This document shows, in pieces, positions 50,801-60,112 of a stretch of 61,859 nt of DNA. The DNA is from an uncultured Oribacterium sp. (GTDB lineage: Bacteria > Bacillota > Clostridia > Lachnospirales > Lachnospiraceae), in contig CAAGKO010000045.1 in the NCBI GenBank assembly GCA_900770445.1, positions 1 through 61,859 of the forward strand. Reading direction: 5' to 3'. The position numbers were made by a program, and so were the translations under genes. A model generated the notes under the pieces. That model ran no database searches, was not told the origin of the DNA, and saw only the letters and a program-made list of their open reading frames with translations. Numbering within the stretch: the stretch's first letter is position 1; every line of letters starts with the position of its first letter.

Positions 50801-53543
50801 CTGTGTCCGGGCCGTTTCCAATCTCTCTTGGGGATGCCATCGTACCACTTTCAGGATCGGAGGTTTTGCGAATTTCAAGCTTCGGCGCAATAAGATGGAG
50901 GGTTGACTTTACGTCAATCATCTTCGTTTTCGCTTCACCCGCTGTATCGCCGTTAAACAGCCGTGCAGAAAGTGTCGCATCGTTCGTATTTACGCGCTCT
51001 GCCCACAGCTTCTTACTGGAAGCCGTGCAATGCACATACGCAACGAGCGTTCCCTTCTTGTCGAGGACGAAGTCCTGGTCGTTATCTGTTTTACGACAGT
51101 CGATGGCGATGGCCTTTATCTCGGATTTATCTTCCGGTGCTTCCGTAAACCAGATGTGATCCTTATATGCATCAATATTTTTCTCTTCATCCGTCGGAAC
51201 AACGGTTGCATAGTATATGACCGGTTTGCAAGTGTCCGTGGTGTTTGGATTTGACGCATCATAGCTTCTCTTCGCTTCGATACTGGAGACGTCGATCCAT
51301 GAAACATCGCCAACCTTGTTCTCCTTCTTCTCCTCGTTATCGTCAAGCACATCATAGATGACCATGTTGTCGGTACGGGTATCGGATGCCGCGGTATACT
51401 GCAGACGATAGCTATACTTGTCGCCGAGATACGCCGTATTATCCTGCTCATATGACGGATTCGTGTCGCTTTCCACACGGTTAGTAAAAGCGGCCTGAAG
51501 AACGGTTACCGGATCATAGACAAGCTTTGCCTGTGCGAGCGCAACCTCATGATCATTCTCATTTTCGTCCGTGACAAGCTTCTTAAAGTAATCTATTTTA
51601 TCAAATTTTGCTGTGCCAATGTTATCCTTATTCACGTTGGTGTTGAAAATAACATCCTTTCCACTGGTATTGACGAAGGCGACGGTATTCACCACATTCG
51701 TACCACGATCGGTGATATTGGTGTACGAGTTATGAAGCTTATAATTCAGTCTCGCACCATACCAGTAGTCATGCCAGGTTCGGTGTGTCTCATCGTTCGG
51801 TACGGAAAACGTAATTTTCATCATCGTCTGTCCGGAATTCTCCCAGTTTTCGAACATTTCGAGCTGATACGTTGATATTTTTTCCTTGCTGATGGTTGTA
51901 CTAGGACCTTCTCTGGTGCCAAGTGTGATTTCGTCTTGCTTCACATAGGTTCCTGCCGGAAGGAGATCATAGAAAACACCAGATGTAAACATATACGGCT
52001 TCATATATTGCGCAGTGGCGAATTGGTTAGAGCTGTGACAATCATTATAAAAGTTAACCGTAATGTCGTAGGTCTCTTCGGACTTCGTGGAATCATTCTT
52101 TAAATTACTGCCCTCTTTATAGAGGTAAACTTTTGAAGACAATGCGTCCATACGATATGCGACCTGATTCCAGTACTGGCCGATCACATGTGTATGTTCG
52201 GCATAGTCATCATTTTTGTCAGATTTCTGTACTTCATCTGCGAAGCTGCCGACATAAGAAGCCTTCCCTGCGGCCATATCCTCTTTCAGACGATTTTTGA
52301 CATGTTTCGTCGCCTTTAAGGTCATGTTGTAGACGAGGCTGAACTGAGATTCATAAAACTTACTATCATGTGTTACACGAATCTGAACGGTGTTTTCTGG
52401 GAAAGCAACACGTGCACTTGAAGATACGATTTGTGTTTTCTCATCTTTTGTGAAAATGTATTGCTGGTTTTCGTTCATCGTGACCGTGCCGAAGAGCTCC
52501 CAATCCGCTGAATTAGCGGCACGTGTCCAGATTTCATAAGGCTTATAGCTTTTATAGTCTGTATTCGCTCGTGGATCTCGCTGCCATCCAAGCTTACTAT
52601 TATATTTTACGTCATATTCTCCGGCACCTGTGATATAGAAGTTTGTGTAGCGATAATCCTCATCGGTCAATTCCTCCGGATTCGCTTCGGAAATCTCATC
52701 AGGAGCTCTATGAATGGCATACCCGCTGTTTGTAACATCTGTAAACAGGGTCAATGGACGGTCCGTGATTTCGACATAGGACCCACCGGTAGTGTAAGTT
52801 CCTTTCTCTTTATCCCAGCTGCATTGGGATGCAAAGGTGTCTGCATTTAACGCAAATGACCAATGATAATTCTTCGGAATTAATAAAGCATCATTTGATC
52901 CGTTTGCTATGATGGATTGTAGACCGACAATCGTTCTGCTTTGCTTCGGATTTGCATCGACCACCTGTTTAACTGACCCAGGCCCTCCGCCTAAATTTGG
53001 CATCGTTTTTACCTGTGCGCTATCCACCTTTGTAGATGCATGTGTTACGGTATGTCCGTCTCGCCAGTATTCCGTGATAGAAATGCCATTGTTTGAAACT
53101 TGGAAACCATCTCTTGCAACATTGGTTCCGGCAGCTTCTGCATCCTTCACCTTGCTGATTGGATAGCGGAATAGCAGGCAGTACACCTGATCGAGCCAGT
53201 TACTATTCAGGTTCTCTGTTCTGGAGTTGCAGAAATCAAGACAATAGATTTTGTTGTCTACCGGATTATCCATGATGCCCGGCCATGTTTTTTCGATGGC
53301 AGAGGTATCGCCATAAAGACCGGTATAGCTTTTATCCATGCGGGAGAATATATACCCTGGCTGTTCGTAGGCTTCCTCGTTCCCAACGGTATACTTTTTT
53401 ACGCCGATTAGTTTACCACCTTCGGTACTGTTTTCATCTAGGTTTAAAACATACTTGAACGGCTGGGTACTACCGGCACCTCTTCGGAGATCCAGGTACC
53501 AGACGATATAAAAAAACTGATCTGCATCCTCGGGCTTTTTACC
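47874..53543 (-). pseudogene. Giant pilin-like surface protein, main part after an amber codon
   Basis: This stretch continues in the same frame as the gene at 53544-55352. It stays open after the TAG for about 1,890 codons, but its first ATG (53339) has no good ribosome site. In order it holds an adhesin-like N-terminal region (53.3-51.5 kb), DUF11-type conserved-repeat domains (about 51.5-50.4 kb), and one InlB-type repeat (PVREGYTFNGWTVAG, near 50.2 kb). Four Cna-B domains follow (49.8-48.6 kb, each with KTW or SWKD starts and YTVTED-like ends), then a FctA-type pilin domain (48.6-48.2 kb). The Gly/Pro stalk has RVLGASR twice, then the sorting-type signal NAGTGD, a hydrophobic helix and RKHRRNRT. 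Cell-wall anchoring by a sortase is inferred. Confidence 0.8.
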
Positions 53544-55352
53544 CTAGGCACTATCCCAGTTAAAGAAGATGCCATTATTTGGATCTGCTTTCGATGGCCC
53601 CATCGTCAGCTTGGTCGGATTCACCTTTGTTTGCACATCGACGGAAAGCTCATTCTCTTTCGTGACGGGGGCCGCACCAACTTGATCGATGCTTACGGAA
53701 ATAGGCAGCTTTTTAGAATAATGGCCAACAGGCGTGCCCTCTGCTGTTTCTGTATCCTCTACCTTCAGCATGGTCGGACGAAGGCGATAGGCGATTTCTG
53801 TGTCGAAAACAGTGCCTCCGGTCAGATCCTTATGGTTTGTGAGTTCATAATAGGTCTCTTCTGTTCCGTTCACGTCTTTCTTGATCACTGTATAATTGAA
53901 ATCACTCAACGTGTTGGTTTTCGGTGCCTCCGGAATCATCCAGTACAGCGGATCCAGTCGCTTCAGATCATCATTTACGGCGACGCGATGAATATCATCA
54001 TCGTCCCAGCCCTCGTAATAGCTTTCCGGGACATCGATTTTGATGGACCCTGCCGGATAGTGAACGTTTTCATCGCCCTTTAAGGCCAAGGACAGCTGAA
54101 CCGTCGTATTCACCAGATTATTGGTATCCGGACGGAACTGAAGATCCTTCTGGGTTTCCGGATTAGTTTTGTCAAAATCCTCGTTTGTGTAGGCGAAACG
54201 TGGAGTTTTGTCTGCATTGTTCTCTACCGAATTTTTCCAATAGGTTTTGAAGACAAAGTCCTTCTGCTCAACCGTTTTTGACGCCAGCTGTACGACATAG
54301 AACGGGCTGAAGCTGCTGGATGTGAATGTAACGTCATTTCCGTCTTCTTGCACATCCGATAGCACAACTGGATTGTTTTCATCCTCGACATGGATGACTT
54401 TTACTACAGTGCTGTTCTGTGCATCGGTCTTATCCGTGCCATCTTCAGATGCGGTCGTTTCTTCGGATGCTTCCGCCTTGTCCTCTGGCATCGTCAGCGT
54501 AATGGTGACATCTTTTCCGTCTGCCGGCTGGACTTTTTCTTCTTTGCCCTCATCATTTGGCGCATAAAAGCTGATATCGACACCGAGGATGGAGATGGCC
54601 TTCAGGGCTTTATCATCCGTGTCTTCTGCACCAGCGACCGCTTTCTCGCCGGCTTCTTTTAATGCAGCCTGATCAGTGATGGCTTTTAAAACCATGTGTG
54701 TGTCTTCTGGAAAGACATCATCCTCGAAGTTTGCACGAACATGAAGGTGGTTCCCTTCGACGGTGGATTCAAAAGAACCGGCAGGGATAAAACGTTTTCG
54801 GCCGTCAAATGAAAGACCATCCTTCGACAGCTCGGAGTCACTAGCCTTTCGTTCTTCTGCTTCTACCGAATCCTCTTTTACTTCTTCTGCTTCGTCATGT
54901 GTTTTGGATCCATCTTCCGATGTTTCGTTGCTTGTAGAATCATCCTTTTTTACAGATGTGTCGGCGCTGGTGTTCACCCCCCCAGCTACGCTGTTTTCCT
55001 TCGTTTTTACGTCTACTTTCTCGGCACCGGACTCTTCGATCGGCGCAGTTGTCTCTTCTGCGCCCGTCTCTTCGGCCGAGCCGCTGCCTTCCTCCGTTCT
55101 TGTTTCTTCGGTTTCGGCATTTGTTTCTGCTTCACCTGTTTTGCCGACGTCTTCATCGGTTTTCGCAGCTTCCTCTTCCTTCGCCACCTGTGTGTCTTCA
55201 GCACGGTGATCTTCTTCTGACGAAGTTTCTGCTGCGCTTGTCGAAATCTTCTCTGCGATATTATCTGCAAAAACCGAAATCGGCATATTCTGCATCAACA
55301 TACTTGCTGTCAGAACAACAGCCAGTGCTTTTGTCAATCGTTTCTTTTGCAT
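53544..55352 (-). CDS. N-terminal part of the giant surface protein, ended by a premature TAG
   Basis: This 602-residue product starts with a signal peptide (MQKKRLTKALAVVLTASMLM to about residue 29). A Glu/Thr/Ser-rich low-complexity stretch of about 130 residues follows, then beta-rich domains (FIPAGSFESTVEGNHLHVRA, SSSFSPFYVVQLASKTVEQK). It ends NNGIFFNWDSA at TAG 53544-53546, and the same frame continues beyond the stop with adhesin sequence, so a single base change is enough to explain the split. AAGGAGGAGG lies upstream of the ATG. As it stands it would be secreted without its wall anchor. The 293 bp upstream are AT-rich and hold its promoter region, which I could not pin down. Confidence 0.82.
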   Translation of the reverse strand: MQKKRLTKALAVVLTASMLMQNMPISVFADNIAEKISTSAAETSSEEDHRAEDTQVAKEEEAAKTDEDVGKTGEAETNAETEETRTEEGSGSAEETGAEETTAPIEESGAEKVDVKTKENSVAGGVNTSADTSVKKDDSTSNETSEDGSKTHDEAEEVKEDSVEAEERKASDSELSKDGLSFDGRKRFIPAGSFESTVEGNHLHVRANFEDDVFPEDTHMVLKAITDQAALKEAGEKAVAGAEDTDDKALKAISILGVDISFYAPNDEGKEEKVQPADGKDVTITLTMPEDKAEASEETTASEDGTDKTDAQNSTVVKVIHVEDENNPVVLSDVQEDGNDVTFTSSSFSPFYVVQLASKTVEQKDFVFKTYWKNSVENNADKTPRFAYTNEDFDKTNPETQKDLQFRPDTNNLVNTTVQLSLALKGDENVHYPAGSIKIDVPESYYEGWDDDDIHRVAVNDDLKRLDPLYWMIPEAPKTNTLSDFNYTVIKKDVNGTEETYYELTNHKDLTGGTVFDTEIAYRLRPTMLKVEDTETAEGTPVGHYSKKLPISVSIDQVGAAPVTKENELSVDVQTKVNPTKLTMGPSKADPNNGIFFNWDSA

Positions 55353-55565
55353 GATTCCTCCTCCTTATGAAAATTTTATTAATTATTTCTTAAAATAATT
55401 AAAACCGTTATACAACGAATGACTTTATATATCCAGTCTCACGGGATTCAAAACTATACAAACTTAGCTTGCGAATTTTATCTATTTTGTGTCAATATTT
55501 GCTATGCATGGCCAAAGATATACAAACATAGATGTATTTACAGAATGGATTTAAAAATTTTATAA

Positions 55566-55613
55566 ACAAAAACCTCCAGAAACACACACGGTATAGTGAA
55601 ATGTTTCCGGAGG
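55566..55613 (-). terminator. Terminator of the ApbE gene
   Basis: On the minus strand CCTCCGGAAACA pairs with TGTTTCTGGAGG across a 17-nt loop, followed by TTTTTG. Confidence 0.85.
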
Positions 55614-55645
55614 CTATCCATATCTGATTTCTATTCGATTTTTCT

Positions 55646-56755
55646 TTACGTCTTCGTGTAGTTCAGGAAGCCATCCGTATACTCCTGCTGCCCGTCGGCG
55701 TCGATCCACATGGCTTCGAGGTCCTCGAATCGGAAGTCGGCACCGAGGGGGCTGCTGCCCTCGCGGATGGACTGAATCAGTGCCTTGCCATCCTCGACCG
55801 GCATCATGAAGAGCGCGGTCGACAGGGCGTCGGCGAGGCCGGAATCCTCAGTCAGGATCGATACACTGCGGTGATACTTCGCCGGATACAGGGTATCCGG
55901 ATCGATGATGTGATGATAGCGCTGTCCGTCCACGACATAGTAGCGCTCATAATCACCGGAGGTGACGAGGGAACGGCCATCGAGGTAGCAGGTGATCGCA
56001 TACTGGTCGCCGGTCTGGCTGTCGCGGTATTCCGGACTCTCCACCGGGCAGACCCACTTCGAGCCATCGCCTTTGATGCCGATCGCACGCACATTACCGC
56101 CGAGGTTCAGGAGGAAGTTTTCCGAGCCCTCGTTCTGAATCTGTCTTGCTGCATTTTCCGTCGCATAGCCCTTGCCGATGCCACCGACGTCCAGGCTCAT
56201 CTCCGGGTCCTTCAGATAGATGGTGCCGGCTGCGTCGTCGATGATGACATCCTCGATGTTTGTATGCTTCGCGGCTTCCTCCAGGGCGGCCTGATCCGGC
56301 AGCTCAGCGTGTGTCGGATCTTCGATGCCGGCTTCCCGCTTGTCATGCCAGAGACGCAGCACCGCGCCGTAGGCGATATTGACCTTGCCATCGGTGAGGG
56401 TGTAGACCTCCTTGCCCCATTTTATGAGGGAAAGGAGGTCCGGATCGACCTTTACCGGCTGGATGCCGGCGTTGTCATTGACGGTTTTCAGGTTGTTGAT
56501 GCCCTCGTAGTCGTTATAGATGTCGTAGAGCCTATGCTCCTTCAGGAGCTGTGCGTGGGAGCTGTCGTAGCACTTCTGGAAGTCCGCTTCACTCTTCTCG
56601 AAGCCGATCTCCATGGAGACGGTGTCGAAGACATCCAGGAACTGCTTGTTGTAGCGCTCGAGCTTCGTCGCGCGGCTGCAGCCCGGTAGGCTGCAGGCCA
56701 GTGTGAGGCCGGCGCAGAGAAGGGCCAGCATTTGCTTCAGTTTTATGTTTCTCAA
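55646..56755 (-). CDS. apbE: FAD:protein FMN transferase (ApbE)
   Basis: This 369-residue lipoprotein transfers FMN from FAD to a Thr in FMN_bind domains of exported proteins. The signal peptide ends in the lipobox SLPGC. DVFDTVSMEIGFE, SLDVGGIGKGYATENAA, LLNLGGNVRAIG and HHIIDPDTLYPA are the ApbE core, with the metal site near the last motif. I chose the TTG at 56755: GGGAG lies 8 nt upstream and it gives a proper lipoprotein signal; the in-frame ATG 42 codons earlier gives a polar leader. A likely client is the reductase at 5664-7652, though the genes are far apart. Confidence 0.93.
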   Translation of the reverse strand: MRNIKLKQMLALLCAGLTLACSLPGCSRATKLERYNKQFLDVFDTVSMEIGFEKSEADFQKCYDSSHAQLLKEHRLYDIYNDYEGINNLKTVNDNAGIQPVKVDPDLLSLIKWGKEVYTLTDGKVNIAYGAVLRLWHDKREAGIEDPTHAELPDQAALEEAAKHTNIEDVIIDDAAGTIYLKDPEMSLDVGGIGKGYATENAARQIQNEGSENFLLNLGGNVRAIGIKGDGSKWVCPVESPEYRDSQTGDQYAITCYLDGRSLVTSGDYERYYVVDGQRYHHIIDPDTLYPAKYHRSVSILTEDSGLADALSTALFMMPVEDGKALIQSIREGSSPLGADFRFEDLEAMWIDADGQQEYTDGFLNYTKT

Positions 56756-57012
56756 TCGATGTTCTCCCTTTCGAAGGATGTATGCGTAACAATTTAGCAG
56801 GGGCCTTCGTTTCTGCCCCTCGATGGTAGTAGAAGAACTGGTGCGCCCTTCGTTTCCGCCCTCTGGGCCCTCTCCCTGCACTGTTACGTGTATGCGGGAG
56901 GGGCTGTATGCGTTTCACTGCCGCTCTCTTCCGGATCGTGGGCAGCTGGAGACATTGGCCTCTGTTGCATGCGGAAGACGAGCATTCAGTATAGGGATGC
57001 GGGCGCCTTCTG

Positions 57013-58110
57013 TCAATGCCGGATGATCTTCCGGATCACGGAGAGGACGAGGCCGAGGCCCCCGGCCATGAGGATCATCGCGCGATTCACGACGAGGCGG
57101 GTGGAGGCGATGGCGAGACCGACGATGACGGGCTGCGCGGATTCCATGATCGGGCTCAGGAGCATGGCGATCACCTCCACGAGGAGCAGGAGGATGAAGG
57201 CGGTCATGCCGCGGCCGGTGTCGATTGTTTCCAGCGTGCCGTAGCGCACGTATTTCTTTCTGGAGAGCATCCAGAAAAGGGAGATCAGGCTGAACAGCGT
57301 GATGCCCGCGAAGACCGAGATAAAGGTGATTTCGGCGACATTGTGGTCTGTGATCATCGATTCGATCGGGCCGAGGGCGTTCAGGTTTTCGAGCGCCGGC
57401 ACGACCATGAGAAGGTACAGGAGGATCAGTGCGGCTACGGAGAAGAGCTGCAGGACGCGGTTCACGCCCATGAGCATCCGGTCGCGCATACCGCCGTCGA
57501 CCGGGCCGTCCTCCTCTTCGTCGCCATACTCCGTGTCGCGGAAATAGGCGTCCTCTTCTTCCTCTTCCTGGTTCGGAAGTAGATTCGCATGGCGGTTTCG
57601 TACGCTGCCTGGTCGTCCGGTGGACGGCTCTGCCGCGAAATCAGAAGCAGCGCGCGGTGTGGAAGGCCGTGTGCTGCCGGAAGAGGCCATGCCTGCCGTG
57701 GAAGATGCGGTGTCAGCCGCCGGGATCGTGATGGTCGTGGCGTTCAGCGTGGAGCCGGTGGACGTGGACGGATGCGTCCGCTCGGGTATGTCCGGCACGG
57801 GCTGCTGAGCTGTACTGTCCGGCATGTAGGATGGGCTCAGAAGATGCGCGGCTTCGCTGTGCTTCGCGAACCAGTCCACGGCGTAGCTGCAGCTCGGATA
57901 GGCTTTCAGCTGATTTCGCTCGAGGTATGCGATGAGCCGCGTCATGAGCTTACCGGCGAGGCCGCGCCCGCGCAGACTCTCATCGACATAGGTATGGGTG
58001 ATTTCGACCGTGCCCGTCTCCTCTTCCATCGCCGGGAAATCGATCTCGGCCAGTGCCTGCTCTTCGTCATTCACCAGCACGATGCGGTTTTTATAGGTTC
58101 TGAATTCCAT
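57013..58110 (-). CDS. GNAT acetyltransferase domain fused to a membrane domain
   Basis: This 365-residue protein begins with a short YjdJ-type acetyltransferase of about 92 residues. It has AEIDFPAMEEETGTVEITHT, the acetyl-CoA loop ESLRGRGLAGKLMTRLIAYL, and the end KAYPSCSYAVDWFAKHSE. A Ser/Thr/Pro-rich linker (95-185) and an acidic patch (NQEEEEEDAYF) lead to four or five membrane helices (RVLQLFSVAALILLYLLMVV, ITFISVFAGITLFSLISLFW, GMTAFILLLLVEVIAMLLSP). Such YjdJ domains are usually separate proteins. The target is unknown. AGGTGAACT precedes the ATG. Confidence 0.8.
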   Translation of the reverse strand: MEFRTYKNRIVLVNDEEQALAEIDFPAMEEETGTVEITHTYVDESLRGRGLAGKLMTRLIAYLERNQLKAYPSCSYAVDWFAKHSEAAHLLSPSYMPDSTAQQPVPDIPERTHPSTSTGSTLNATTITIPAADTASSTAGMASSGSTRPSTPRAASDFAAEPSTGRPGSVRNRHANLLPNQEEEEEDAYFRDTEYGDEEEDGPVDGGMRDRMLMGVNRVLQLFSVAALILLYLLMVVPALENLNALGPIESMITDHNVAEITFISVFAGITLFSLISLFWMLSRKKYVRYGTLETIDTGRGMTAFILLLLVEVIAMLLSPIMESAQPVIVGLAIASTRLVVNRAMILMAGGLGLVLSVIRKIIRH

Positions 58111-58194
58111 AGTTCACCTCCGATAGATGACAGTATTATAGCATAGACACAGAATAATCCATCTTACAAATGGCGTAATACTTTTTTTGCAGAT

Positions 58195-58224
58195 AAAAAA
58201 GGCCACCGCCTGTGCGATGACCTT
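58195..58224 (-). terminator. Terminator of the thioredoxin operon
   Basis: On the minus strand AAGGTCATCGCACAGGCGGT and GGCC form a hairpin followed by TTTTTT. Confidence 0.85.
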
Positions 58225-58291
58225 CATGATGATTTTTCAGATATCTTCTGCGGTGCGGCGCTTCGATGGGCGAAGCGAGGCACGGTACAGA

Positions 58292-58609
58292 TCAGAGCTT
58301 CTTCAGCATCGCGAGGATGTCTTCCTTCGGGCAGTAGCCGATTGACTGGGCGATCATCTTTCCGTCCTGAATCAGCGCCAGCATCGGGATACTGGAAACA
58401 TTGAAACGCATCGCGAGATCCATCTGCTCGTCGACATTGATCTTTCCTACCTTCAGCGTATCCGCATACTCTTCGGCGATCTCATGCACGATCGGAGACA
58501 GCATCTTGCACGGTCCGCACCAGTCCGCGTAGAAGTCGATCAGCACCGGCTTCGTAGAGTGAAGCACTTCGGTTTCAAAATTTGTTGCAGTGATTTTAAG
58601 CTCAGCCAT
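58292..58609 (-). CDS. trxA: Thioredoxin
   Basis: This 105-residue thioredoxin has the active site DWCGPCKML (Cys 31 and Cys 34), the cis-Pro loop VSSIPMLALIQDG and the full fold. It reduces protein disulfides in the cytoplasm. AAAGGAG precedes the ATG. It follows the ferredoxin-thioredoxin reductase gene by 17 nt, which suggests reduction from ferredoxin rather than by an NADPH-dependent reductase; no trxB is nearby. Confidence 0.96.
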   Translation of the reverse strand: MAELKITATNFETEVLHSTKPVLIDFYADWCGPCKMLSPIVHEIAEEYADTLKVGKINVDEQMDLAMRFNVSSIPMLALIQDGKMIAQSIGYCPKEDILAMLKKL

Positions 58610-58626
58610 ACAGGCTCCTTTCTCTT

Positions 58627-58830
58627 TTAGCCCTTCAATGATTTGTAGTACAGCATGCAGTGACAGAAGCCCTCGTAGTTCGGGTCGGCGATCTGGTCCT
58701 TAAATTCCTTACACATGCACTTCGTATCTTCCGTACGCTCGAGGCGGCATGGACAGTAGCCACCGGTGCGCTTCAGACCTTCACGGACGGTATTCACCAC
58801 ATCCTGATCCGGATTCAGTTCGATTTTCAT
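58627..58830 (-). CDS. Ferredoxin-thioredoxin reductase catalytic subunit-like protein
   Basis: This 67-residue protein has three CxC pairs in the FTR order: CPC (26-28), CMC (38-40) and CHC (56-58), within GGYCPCRLERTEDTKCMCKE and YEGFCHCMLYYKSL. In the family these ligate a [4Fe-4S] cluster beside the redox disulfide. It is shorter than chloroplast FTR-beta, and no variable subunit is present. GAGG precedes the ATG. Its place between superoxide reductase (30 nt) and thioredoxin (17 nt) supports a ferredoxin-driven thioredoxin system. Confidence 0.88.
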   Translation of the reverse strand: MKIELNPDQDVVNTVREGLKRTGGYCPCRLERTEDTKCMCKEFKDQIADPNYEGFCHCMLYYKSLKG

Positions 58831-58860
58831 CGCTTTCCCTCATCTCTTTCTCTTATGATG

Positions 58861-59235
58861 TTATGCCTTCCAGAGGCTGTGGAGGTTGCAGTAGGCATAA
58901 ACCGCCTCCACCTCATCGCCCGCACAGAGTGCGAAGTCTGCGACCGGCTTCTCACCCGGATGCAGTGCCTTATGCTGGTAGCCCTGCTTCGTAAAGATGG
59001 AGATCCACTCGATGTAGTGCTCCGGCAGCATCGGATGCTCCACAGAGCCGACCTGTACATGCACGATCCCGTTCTCTACGCTCCATACCGGAACGTGCTT
59101 CTCACGTGCCCCGTCACTGGTGCCGGCGATGAGCTCCGTCATCGGCTCGCCGCAGCAGACCACCGGGACGCCGCTGTCCTTTGCTTTTAAGATAATGTTT
59201 CCACAATGCTTACAAATATAATACTTCTGCTCCAT
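58861..59235 (-). CDS. dfx: Desulfoferrodoxin (superoxide reductase)
   Basis: This 124-residue class I superoxide reductase reduces superoxide to hydrogen peroxide. The N-terminal desulforedoxin iron site is Cys 8, 11, 27 and 28. The catalytic centre has the EKH lid (45-47), His 47, 67, 73 and 119 and Cys 116 (AYCNLHSLW). All ligands are present. AAAGGAG lies 8 nt before the ATG. It is the first gene of the operon with the FTR-like protein and thioredoxin. Confidence 0.96.
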   Translation of the reverse strand: MEQKYYICKHCGNIILKAKDSGVPVVCCGEPMTELIAGTSDGAREKHVPVWSVENGIVHVQVGSVEHPMLPEHYIEWISIFTKQGYQHKALHPGEKPVADFALCAGDEVEAVYAYCNLHSLWKA

Positions 59236-59381
59236 GTTACGATCTCCTTTCTTTGTAGTGTTGGTTCATGATTATGGCGATGGTCTTCTGCTCACACCGC
59301 CGTGTACGTTTATCCCTCGGCGAGCACACAGTCTGTCATGGGTCGCCCGGATGAACGTACAGTGCTATGAAACATAGCGAA

Positions 59382-59927
59382 TCAATAGTTCTCTGCGTGC
59401 ACCTCGAAATAGCTCTGCGGGTGGTTGCAGGTCGGGCAGACCTCCGGGGCCTTCTCGCCGATGACGATGTGTCCACAGTTTCGACACTCCCAGACCTTGA
59501 CCTCGCTCTTCGCGAAGACCTCGGCCATCTCGACGTTGTGCAGCAGTGCACGATAGCGCTCCTCGTGGTGCTTCTCGATCGCGGCTACGAGGCGAAAACG
59601 CTGAGCGAGCTCAGGGAAGCCCTCTTCCTCTGCGGTCTTCGCGAAACCCTCATACATATCGGTCCACTCGTAGTTCTCACCCTCGGCGGCTGCCTTCAGG
59701 TTCTCTGCGGTATCTCCGATGCCGTTCAGCTCCTTGAACCACAGCTTCGCATGCTCCTTTTCGTTGTCTGCAGTCTTCAGGAACAGCGCAGCGATCTGCT
59801 CGTAGCCTTCCTTCTTCGCCTTCGAAGCGAAGTAGGTGTACTTATTGCGTGCCTGCGATTCGCCGGCGAACGCCTCCATCAGGTTCTTCTCGGTCTGCGT
59901 GCCTGCATACTTATTCTTTTCCATCAC
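59382..59927 (-). CDS. rbr: Rubrerythrin
   Basis: This 181-residue protein has a ferritin-like diiron domain (LMEAFAGESQARNKYTYFAS, EKEHAKLWFKELNG, EKHHEERYRALLHNV) and a C-terminal rubredoxin domain (CRNCGHIVIG and CPTCNHPQSYF). It reduces hydrogen peroxide, the product of the neighbouring superoxide reductase. AAAGGAGGATGTG precedes the ATG. A 146-nt gap separates it from dfx, so it may be transcribed separately. Confidence 0.96.
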   Translation of the reverse strand: MMEKNKYAGTQTEKNLMEAFAGESQARNKYTYFASKAKKEGYEQIAALFLKTADNEKEHAKLWFKELNGIGDTAENLKAAAEGENYEWTDMYEGFAKTAEEEGFPELAQRFRLVAAIEKHHEERYRALLHNVEMAEVFAKSEVKVWECRNCGHIVIGEKAPEVCPTCNHPQSYFEVHAENY

Positions 59928-59974
59928 ATCCTCCTTTCGTGATTTACTGATATAATGATTATAACAGCTTCATG

Positions 59975-59998
59975 AAAGGCCGGCGCAGGCCGGCCTTT
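59975..59998. terminator. Hairpin between the NifX-fusion and rubrerythrin genes
   Basis: AAAGGCCGGC and its complement surround GCAG. A short TTT follows on either side, so it is probably the terminator of the gene at 60113. Confidence 0.6.
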
Positions 59999-60112
59999 GA
60001 GTTTATAAAATCTTTCGATTTTCCTGTGCATTATTCCACAGCGTGTTCAGATCCTTTCGAACACACGCTTATCTGCAGCTGCGCTGTGTCCCTGCTTCCT
60101 GTGAGACGGTCA

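Noticed and set aside
46472..53546. Genome-wide recoding or suppression of TAG
   Set aside because: TAG ends several intact genes here (1091, 8555, 22416 and 28663 ends), and no suppressor tRNA with anticodon CTA was seen, so the internal TAGs in mscL and the adhesin are better read as mutations.
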